From contig OY970235.1 in assembly GCA_963714145.1 (NCBI GenBank), positions 4,030,001 through 4,094,000 of the forward strand: a DNA stretch of 64,000 nt. The letters are read 5' to 3'. Made by a program: the position numbers and the translations under genes. Shown piece after piece: positions 58,121 to 64,000 of the stretch (position 1 is the stretch's first letter; every line of letters begins with the position of its first letter). The stretch comes from JBBWZH01 sp035544115. GTDB taxonomy: Bacteria; Actinomycetota; Actinomycetes; Mycobacteriales; CADCTP01. A model generated the notes under the pieces. It saw nothing but the letters and a program-made list of their open reading frames with translations, ran no database searches and had not been told where the DNA came from.

Positions 58121-60253
58121 CTAGCCGATGCGGGTGTAGTCGAGCACCGTGTTGCCGCGGGCCGTGCCGTACCCCTCGATCATGAACCGGAACGTCTGGC
58201 CGGCCGCCGCGGCGAAGTCCACTTGCGACTGGAGCGTGCCGCCGAAGTCGTCGTTGCCGGCGACCTGGGTCAGCGCGGTGATCACGTTGCCGGTGAATAC
58301 GGCGAGCACGGTGTCGAAGTCCGACCCGGCCGTCTTGAGCCGGTAGGTGCCGGCCACCGGCGCGGTCCACAGGTACCAGATCGAGGCGTCCGGCGGGGTC
58401 ACGACCGTCGGCTCGCCCGGCTCGCCGGTCGCCCGCGCGTTCGTCTGGAACGCGGCACCGTTGCCGGTGAGCAGCGTGGTCGGGGTGGCGAACGCGTCGT
58501 TGCCCGGCGACCCGAAGGCGTACTGCAGCCGGATGGTGCCGCGGTTCCCGTTGTAGCCGGAGGCGGAGACCCGGTAGGTGAGGCCGGCGACCATGGGCAG
58601 CGTGATGAACGACTGCAGCGTGCCGTTGAAGTCGTCGTTGCCGCGGATCGTCGACGTCGTAGCAACCGTGTTGCCGGTGAACACCGCGAGCGTGGTGTCG
58701 AAGTCCGAGCCGACGGTGGAGAACCGGGCGGTGCTGTTGTCCGGCGCGGTGAACGTGTACCAGATCGAGGAGGTGACGTTGGTGAAGAAGGTCGCCGTCT
58801 CGCCGGCCTCGCCGGTGGCGAGCGCGTTGGTCGTCACCACCTGGCCGGCGGTGCCGGGCAGCCCGGCCGCGGCGAGGTAGTCGTCGTTCGCCGGCCGGTT
58901 CACCCCGTAGCTCAGGGTGAAGCTGCCGTAGTCGAAGTTGAAACCGTCCACCCGGATGCGGTACGTGGTGCCGGCGACCGCGGTGAAGTCCACTTGCGAC
59001 TGCAGCGTGCCGTTGGCGTCGTCGTTGAACGCCACCTGGGTCAGCGCGTCGACCGAGGAGCCGGTGAACACGCCCAGCTCGGAGTCGAACTGGTGCTGGT
59101 TGGCCGTGACCCGGGCCGGCCCGGACTGGGTCGGCGTCCACGAGTACCAGACGGACGTCTCCGCGAACGGGAACTCGTTCGGGTCCAGGGTCGCGTTCAG
59201 GTTGCTGCCGAATGCCGATCCGGCGTTGCCGGGCAGTCCCTGCGCGTTGCCGAACTGGTCGTTGGCCGGCCGGCTCACCCGGCTGCCGACGAAGTTGGCC
59301 AGCGGGCCCTGGTTGAACTGGCTGAACACCGGCGGCCCGTTGGCCGCGCCGCAACCGCCGCCGAAGCTGTCCGCGCCGAGCAGCAGGTCCTGCGTCCCCA
59401 GCGGGATGACCAGCGGGGTGCCGCCGTCGCCGACGCAGACGCCCCGGCCGCCGGTCAGCGGCCCGGCCGCGACCATCTGGTCGGGGATGAAGGCGGCGCC
59501 GTACCGGGTGACCATCGCGTCGTCCGGCTGGATCGGCAGGCTGACCTCCTGCAGGAAGCCGTGCAGCGGGCCGTCGAACGTCTCGGCGCCGTGCCCGATC
59601 GCCACCGCGTTGTCACCCGGGTCGATCAGGCCCAGCTCGTTGCCGACGGCCGGGCGCACCCACTGCACGGCGGCGTCGGCGCGGGTGATCGGGGCGTCCA
59701 GGGTCAGCAGCGCCGCGTCGTTGCTGGTCGGGAAGAACTCGAAGCCGGGCGCGAAGGTGATCGCGGTGACGTGCCGGATCAGGCCGGTCTCGCTGCCGAA
59801 CAGCGACCGCCCGCCGATGGCCAGGGTCAGGTCCGGCGCGTTGTCCAGGGCTACGCAGGAGCCGGAGGTCAGCACCTGGGTGGTGGACACCAGCGCGCCG
59901 CCGCAGAAGTGGTCCCCGGGGCTGCGGTTGTGCTGGATCGAGACGAAGTACGGGTACTCGCCGGGCGACGCCTCGCCGCCGCCGACGACCTGCGTCGTCG
60001 GGCCACGGTCCTGACCGGGGTGCGGACTGCGCCGCTTCTGCGACAGTGGCAGCGCGGTCGGGGCGGCCGGCGCCCCGACCACCGCGTCCTTCCCGCTCAC
60101 CGGTAACGGCGGGCTGACCGCCGGCACGCCCGGCTTGGTGACCGGCGCCGCCGCGGCCGGCGCCGCCCCGCCGAGCACGGCTACCGCCAATGCGGCGCCG
60201 AGCAGGCCGGCCAGGCCCACCCGGCAGCGGCCCGCATTCCTTAAAACGCGCAT
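58121..60253 (-). CDS. Secreted trypsin-fold protein lacking catalytic His and Ser, with three beta-sandwich repeats
   Basis: A 710-residue secreted protein. The ATG at 60253 has GGAGGAC upstream and starts a signal peptide (VGLAGLLGAALAVAVLGGAA). Residues ~90-345 match the S1 chymotrypsin fold: VVGGGEASPGEYPYFVSIQH, CGGALVSTTQVL, DAALLTLDAPI. But the His box (usually TAAHC) reads TSGSC and the Ser box (usually GDSGGP) reads GDGGTP, so His57 and Ser195 are both gone while Asp102 stays. The C-terminal part has three ~115-residue repeats, each opening (R/G)xxNDxF and running to FNDDxNGTLQSQVDF-type motifs, like pre-peptidase C-terminal beta-sandwiches. Probably a binding or decoy protein. Confidence 0.85.
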   Translation of the reverse strand: MRVLRNAGRCRVGLAGLLGAALAVAVLGGAAPAAAAPVTKPGVPAVSPPLPVSGKDAVVGAPAAPTALPLSQKRRSPHPGQDRGPTTQVVGGGEASPGEYPYFVSIQHNRSPGDHFCGGALVSTTQVLTSGSCVALDNAPDLTLAIGGRSLFGSETGLIRHVTAITFAPGFEFFPTSNDAALLTLDAPITRADAAVQWVRPAVGNELGLIDPGDNAVAIGHGAETFDGPLHGFLQEVSLPIQPDDAMVTRYGAAFIPDQMVAAGPLTGGRGVCVGDGGTPLVIPLGTQDLLLGADSFGGGCGAANGPPVFSQFNQGPLANFVGSRVSRPANDQFGNAQGLPGNAGSAFGSNLNATLDPNEFPFAETSVWYSWTPTQSGPARVTANQHQFDSELGVFTGSSVDALTQVAFNDDANGTLQSQVDFTAVAGTTYRIRVDGFNFDYGSFTLSYGVNRPANDDYLAAAGLPGTAGQVVTTNALATGEAGETATFFTNVTSSIWYTFTAPDNSTARFSTVGSDFDTTLAVFTGNTVATTSTIRGNDDFNGTLQSFITLPMVAGLTYRVSASGYNGNRGTIRLQYAFGSPGNDAFATPTTLLTGNGAAFQTNARATGEPGEPTVVTPPDASIWYLWTAPVAGTYRLKTAGSDFDTVLAVFTGNVITALTQVAGNDDFGGTLQSQVDFAAAAGQTFRFMIEGYGTARGNTVLDYTRIG

Positions 60254-60775
60254 TTCGTCCTCCGATGCCCAAGGCCTGCCGATCGGCACGCCGCGACGAT
60301 CGTCGGCCGTGCAACACCCACAGGCACCGACACCGCCCGTTGAGGCACGAAAGCAGCCCGAAAGCCCGCCGGTACGGGCCGGCGGAGGCGGGCGGCGCCG
60401 GTGCGGGCGCTGATCGTGCTCGATCAATGCGCGCTACCACGATCATGAACACCCGTGCGGCGGCACTGAAACAAGACCAACAGAATTCCCACAACAATCA
60501 ACACCGGGCACGAATTACCGGCCACCGCGGCCCACCATTTCCTGGCCATTGGTGGAGTCGTACTGTTCGCGCCGCTGCCAGCTTGCCAACTTCCTTATTC
60601 CAACGCCCTTCCGGTGGTCTTTCTCGGCGCCGGGAGCCACCCCCCGCAGGATGACCACGCTCACTATCCGCACCCGATTCCGGCCCCGTACCAGCCACCG
60701 TGGCTCTATGTTCAAAGAGCGGACCCCCTGGTGGCATCCGGTGGCGGTCCGGCGGGTCGTGGTGGGGGGTTTGTC
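60254..60775. other. 522-bp gene-free divergent region
   Basis: It separates the pseudo-trypsin gene (minus) from the LPATG protein gene (plus). It includes a CCGCCGG/CCGGCGG hairpin at 60366-60385, a pair of GCTTTCG direct repeats on the minus strand (60344-60365), and a locally AT-richer stretch (60425-60525) suited to promoters. No ORF with homology is seen, and I could not match a known riboswitch. Confidence 0.5.
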
Positions 60776-61717
60776 ATGGGCATGACTCAGGTTTTCCGAC
60801 CGAATTCTGACCGGCCGGCAGTGGCGGCCTGGCCGGCCGGGGTCGCGGTCGCTGCCCTGTTCTGGCTGGGCGGGCCGACCGGCACCGCCCAGGCCGCGCA
60901 GGCTGGACCGGCGACGCCGGTCACGTCGGCCGGGCCGTCCAGCATCGGTCCGTCCCGGTCTGCGGCCGACGGGATCACCATCACGATCGTGCAGAACTGC
61001 CTCGCCACGGCCGTTGACGCCACGATCGGCAACGGCACCGACGCCGCCGTCACCGTTGCCGTCGCCAAGATCACCGCCAGCGATGACGAGATCGGTCCGA
61101 TCATCGATACGGTCACCGTTGGCGCCGGCGCGACCGGCATGCTCCGGGCCCAGGCGGTCTTTCCCGATTCCCTCCACCTCGGCTATGTCCGGCAGGACAC
61201 CGGCGCACTGATCGGCACCTTCCACACCGACTCCTGGTCATGCCCGGGCCAAGCGGATCTCCGGATCGAGGTGATATCCGGGACGACCTATTCCAGCGGG
61301 ATCGTCTGCATGCGTTTCGCCGGCATGCAACCTGGCCACGGCCGGGTAGAACCCATCCCACCCAGCTTGGAACGTTTCGCGTACACGCCCGACCCCGGCT
61401 ACGTGGGCCCCGACCAGTTCAGCTACGGATGCGCTCCGGCCGCTCAACAATTCGGCACAGTCTTCATCACCGTCCTGCCCGGGGCCGCCCAACCCGGGCC
61501 GACCCAATCCAGGCCGGCTCAGCCCGGACCGGCCCAGCCTGAGGCGGCCCGGCCGGCACCTCTACCGCGGCACCCGCCGCGGCAGCAACTGCCGGCCACC
61601 GGGCCAGCGGGCCTGCCGTGGCAGATTGCCGCCGCCGCGGGCCTGATACTGGCCGGCGCCACCGCCACCTGGCTGAGTCGCCCCCGTCGGCGCCGGCTCG
61701 GCCGGCGTCTTCGGTGA
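60776..61717 (+). CDS. LPATG-type sortase-anchored surface protein
   Basis: A 313-residue protein. A start at 60776 (or the ATG at 60782) gives a long signal peptide (VAAWPAGVAVAALFWLGGPT). The middle has a beta-rich region with Cys residues (ITIVQNCLATAVDATIGNGT, GIVCMRFAG) and a short cadherin/Big-like motif (FAYTPDPGYVGPDQFSYGC). A Pro/Gln linker leads to LPATGPAGLPWQ, a hydrophobic helix and a final RRRRLGRRLR, the complete sortase signal. It should be covalently linked to the wall. No sortase gene lies in the window. Confidence 0.85.
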   Translation: MGMTQVFRPNSDRPAVAAWPAGVAVAALFWLGGPTGTAQAAQAGPATPVTSAGPSSIGPSRSAADGITITIVQNCLATAVDATIGNGTDAAVTVAVAKITASDDEIGPIIDTVTVGAGATGMLRAQAVFPDSLHLGYVRQDTGALIGTFHTDSWSCPGQADLRIEVISGTTYSSGIVCMRFAGMQPGHGRVEPIPPSLERFAYTPDPGYVGPDQFSYGCAPAAQQFGTVFITVLPGAAQPGPTQSRPAQPGPAQPEAARPAPLPRHPPRQQLPATGPAGLPWQIAAAAGLILAGATATWLSRPRRRRLGRRLR

Positions 61718-61875
61718 CCTGGCCGATCCTGCTGTCATCACCGGGGACCGACCGGCGGTTCAGCCCGTGATGGCGCCCTGGGTGAGGCCGGGTCGGGGTG
61801 GGCGACGTCCCGGCCAGCCTGCTCGTCCAGCGCGACAGCGGACGCTGCCACCCGGGTCCCGGTGTGCCGTAGGGC

Positions 61876-63258
61876 TCAGGTCCGGGCCGGGCCGGCCGAG
61901 CCGAGGCTGGCTCGGCGGGTGGCGCCGGTGCACAGGTCGTTGACGTAGATGTCGTCATAGCCGTTGGTGTCGGTGCCGGCCAGGTTGGTGGCCGCCGTCG
62001 GGTAGGCCACGAAGCGGCCGGTCGCGGTGATGGCTGGCGGGCCGGAGCGGCCGTTGCCCTCCACGCCGGACCGGGTCACGCTGATCCGCCGGGTGCTGTG
62101 GCTGACCGAGTTGTGCAGGTAGACCTGGGTCAGTTGGTTGGTGGGGCCGGGGACCAGGTCGGTGGCGCTCGAGGTGAAGGCGGCCAGCGCGCCGTCGGCG
62201 CTGAGCGAGGCCGAGTCCGGGTGCCCGTTGCCACCCGGGCTGGGCCGGATCGGCATGCTGATCAGCTCCCACCGGCCGCTGGTCAGGTCCAGCTCGTGCA
62301 CGTTCTGGTAGAAGCTGGGGTGCACGACTGACCGCGAGGTCCAGGCCACGTGCTGGCCGTCGGCGCTGATCGCGGTCGAGAGCATCTCGCCATAGGTGGG
62401 CAACGGCGGCGAGATCGGGACGACCGTGCGGGTCGACCCGGACGGGATGTCGCGGACGTACACGCCGGTACTGGCGGGCGGAGCGTACGGGTAGTACGGC
62501 GGGTTCGGGATGCCGCCGATGAAGGCGACCCGGTGGCCGTCGGCGCTGATCGCCGGGTAGCGGCTGAACGTCGGCACCAGCCCGGCCCCGGTGAAGCCGA
62601 GGCTGACCCGGCGGGTCTGATGCGCCGACAGGTCGCGGACGAAGACGTCCGACCCGGGCCCGTCGTCGGGGGCCAGGTTGGTGGCCGGGGAGGTGAATGC
62701 GACGTAGCGGCCGGAGGCGTCGATCGCCGGGTCATCCGACCCGCTCAGCGCCTGCGCGCCGGCTGTGCTGACGCTGGCCCGGCGGGTCGTGTGCGTCCAG
62801 CGGTCGTGCACGAAGACGTCCGGCACGCCGTTGGTGTCCGCGGCCACCAGGTTGGTCGCGGCGGAGGTGAACGCCACGAACCGTCCGCTCGCGCTGACCG
62901 CCGGGCTGTCGGAGCCGCCGTCAGCCTGCGCACCGGCGACGCCGACGCTGACCCGCTGGGTGCTCGACGTCCACAGGTCCCGGACGAACACGTCGAGCGT
63001 CTCGTTCGTGTCGCCCGCGACCAGGTTCGACGCCCCGGAACTGAACGCGACGTAGCGCCCACCCGGGCTCACCGCCACACTCAGGCTGCCCGCATTGGCC
63101 TGGGCACCCCGCTCACCTCCGCCGGGCCAGCCGGACGGCGCGCAGCTGGTCAGCTGGACGGCGGCTGGCGACGCCTCGGCGGGGGCACCGCTGAGGCCGA
63201 ACGGCGGGAGCAGCAGCAGGCTGGCAACCGAGACACCGGTCACCCTCTTGGCAAGCAT
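61876..63258 (-). CDS. Secreted PD40/TolB-like beta-propeller protein
   Basis: A 460-residue protein with a signal peptide (VTGVSVASLLLLPPFGLSGA). It is built of about seven to eight PD40 blades, each with a core such as ISADGHRVAF or VSASGRFVAFTSAATNLVAA followed by DTNGxxDVFVHDR and a TxRxSVS strand. This is the TolB-type propeller; such secreted forms bind proteins or act as structural repeats. Two Cys (SCAPSGWPG and NDLCTGATR) could close the propeller. It is one of two neighbouring paralogues. Confidence 0.88.
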   Translation of the reverse strand: MLAKRVTGVSVASLLLLPPFGLSGAPAEASPAAVQLTSCAPSGWPGGGERGAQANAGSLSVAVSPGGRYVAFSSGASNLVAGDTNETLDVFVRDLWTSSTQRVSVGVAGAQADGGSDSPAVSASGRFVAFTSAATNLVAADTNGVPDVFVHDRWTHTTRRASVSTAGAQALSGSDDPAIDASGRYVAFTSPATNLAPDDGPGSDVFVRDLSAHQTRRVSLGFTGAGLVPTFSRYPAISADGHRVAFIGGIPNPPYYPYAPPASTGVYVRDIPSGSTRTVVPISPPLPTYGEMLSTAISADGQHVAWTSRSVVHPSFYQNVHELDLTSGRWELISMPIRPSPGGNGHPDSASLSADGALAAFTSSATDLVPGPTNQLTQVYLHNSVSHSTRRISVTRSGVEGNGRSGPPAITATGRFVAYPTAATNLAGTDTNGYDDIYVNDLCTGATRRASLGSAGPART

Positions 63259-63280
63259 GCACAGAGCGTACTCTTCTGTA

Positions 63281-63292
63281 ACTCTATGGAGT
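63281..63292. promoter_or_regulatory. Inverted repeat ACTCTATGGAGT before the beta-propeller gene
   Basis: ACTC and GAGT arms around TATG lie 23 bases upstream of the ATG at 63258, in an AT-rich 66-bp gap. On the minus strand TAGAGT is a possible -10. This could be an operator or promoter; support is modest. Confidence 0.35.
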
Positions 63293-63324
63293 TGCTAGCA
63301 AATTCTCCACGGAGACACGCCTCG

Positions 63325-64000
63325 TCATGGGCCACCGACGCTGGCCCGGATCGTCCGCCGACGGACGGTGTCGTATACGAACAGGTCTGCCGCGCCGTTG
63401 GTGTCCGCGGTGACCAGGTTGGTGGCGTCGGAGGTGAAGGCGATCAGCCGACCCTGCCGACTGCTGCCGACCGCTGCCGACGCGCCGTCGGGCCGGCCCG
63501 CGCAGACGGCAACGCTGACCCGGGCGGTGCTCCGCCGACGCCGGTCACGGACATATGTGTCCACCGTGCCGCTGGCAACGCCGGGGGCCAGGTTGGTCGC
63601 CGCGGAACTGAACGCGACGAACCAGCCGTCCGCGCTGATCGCCGGCGAAGCCGAGCCCTGGTTGGCCTGCCGGCCGGCGTCGGTGACGCTCACCCGGCCC
63701 GTGGTGGCCCGGTGTGTGTCGCGGACGAACACGTCGGCGGCGTTGTTCGTGTCTCCCGGCACCAGGTGCGGGCTGTCCGACACGAACGTGATGTACCGGC
63801 CGTCCGCGCTCATGCCGCTGGCCGATGACTGGCCCGGCACCGAGTTGCCGGCCAGATCGACGGTGACCAGCCGGGTCGTCCCGGTCCGGCGGTCCCGGAC
63901 GAAGACGTCGTAGGAGTACTGGTGCGGTCCGCGTCCGTCGAAGGAGGTCCAACTGACGTACCGGCCGGTCGCGCTGACGGTGGCACTGATCACCTTGCCG
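63325..64000 (-). CDS. PD40 beta-propeller protein (partial, N-terminus outside window)
   Basis: The C-terminal ~224 residues of a second PD40 protein. Four blades are visible, with cores such as SATGRYVSWTSFDGR, SADGRYITFVSDSPHLVPGD and SADGWFVAFSSAATNLAPGV. The frame is open to the right edge, so the start and any signal peptide are beyond 64000. Repeats are close to those of the neighbour 61876-63258, which suggests tandem duplication. Confidence 0.85.
   Translation of the reverse strand, partial: GKVISATVSATGRYVSWTSFDGRGPHQYSYDVFVRDRRTGTTRLVTVDLAGNSVPGQSSASGMSADGRYITFVSDSPHLVPGDTNNAADVFVRDTHRATTGRVSVTDAGRQANQGSASPAISADGWFVAFSSAATNLAPGVASGTVDTYVRDRRRRSTARVSVAVCAGRPDGASAAVGSSRQGRLIAFTSDATNLVTADTNGAADLFVYDTVRRRTIRASVGGP

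Noticed and set aside
58121..60253. Active trypsin-like protease
   Set aside because: The His and Ser boxes read TSGSC and GDGGTP, so two of three catalytic residues are missing.
60254..60775. Riboswitch or structured leader (for example a cyclic di-AMP type) before the secreted protein genes
   Set aside because: Only short hairpins and direct repeats are visible; I could not match the conserved core of any riboswitch class.
1..64000. tRNA, rRNA, insertion sequence or phage genes
   Set aside because: I looked for cloverleaf-like sequences, rRNA-like low-GC blocks, transposase motifs and integrase genes and found none that I could support.

Overview
This is a very GC-rich actinobacterial chromosome segment. 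The gene content points to a Micromonosporaceae-like organism (Actinoplanes/Micromonospora type): a type VII (ESX) secretion locus with WXG100-like proteins, frequent GTG starts, ECF sigma, MarR, TetR and XRE regulators, secreted CBM35-like and beta-propeller proteins, and an LPATG surface protein. The lineage is an inference from gene content and composition, not a measured placement.

Layout. 1-1081: C-terminally cut flavin disulfide oxidoreductase. 1292-10727: an alpha-galactoside utilisation module (LacI repressor, two ABC permeases, binding lipoprotein, GH36 alpha-galactosidase on the minus strand), divergent from a secreted clan GH-A-like glycosidase with carbohydrate-binding modules. 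Two near-identical palindromes in the divergent promoter region look like shared LacI operators. 10779-12846: MarR regulator divergent from a DinB/maleylpyruvate isomerase-like protein, then an ECF sigma factor with a repetitive N-terminal tail.

12893-47509 is the heart of the window: about 34.6 kb of minus-strand type VII secretion genes. Transcription runs from right to left: small WXG100-like partner, a giant 5611-residue toxin-like effector, mycosin protease, EccC, EccD, EccB, two WXG100-size proteins, an EspC-like protein, two large Gly/Pro-rich putative substrates with a YbaB-like protein between them, and finally an unusual EccA-like protein made of a parallel beta-helix joined to two CbbX-type AAA+ domains. 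No EccE is present. The giant effector has an N-terminal WXG100-like helical domain, repeats, a domain holding the only cysteine I found in the protein, a long beta-rich middle, two degenerate ADP-ribosyltransferase-like domains and a cholera/pertussis-type ADP-ribosyltransferase at the C-terminus. A LAL-type LuxR regulator (47611-50430) is divergent from this operon and is the obvious candidate controller.

50450-54763: metal-linked membrane genes (TIGR03943/YcgQ-like, YraQ-type permease, PepSY protein, YcnI/DUF1775). 55083-56105: a deletion scar in which a TetR gene and a short-chain dehydrogenase gene are both cut at the same point. 56193-58020: FMN reductase divergent from an XRE regulator that is translationally coupled to a tiny secreted protein. 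58121-64000: secreted and surface proteins: a trypsin-fold protein that has lost two catalytic residues, an LPATG-anchored protein, and two beta-propeller (PD40) paralogues, the second cut by the window end.
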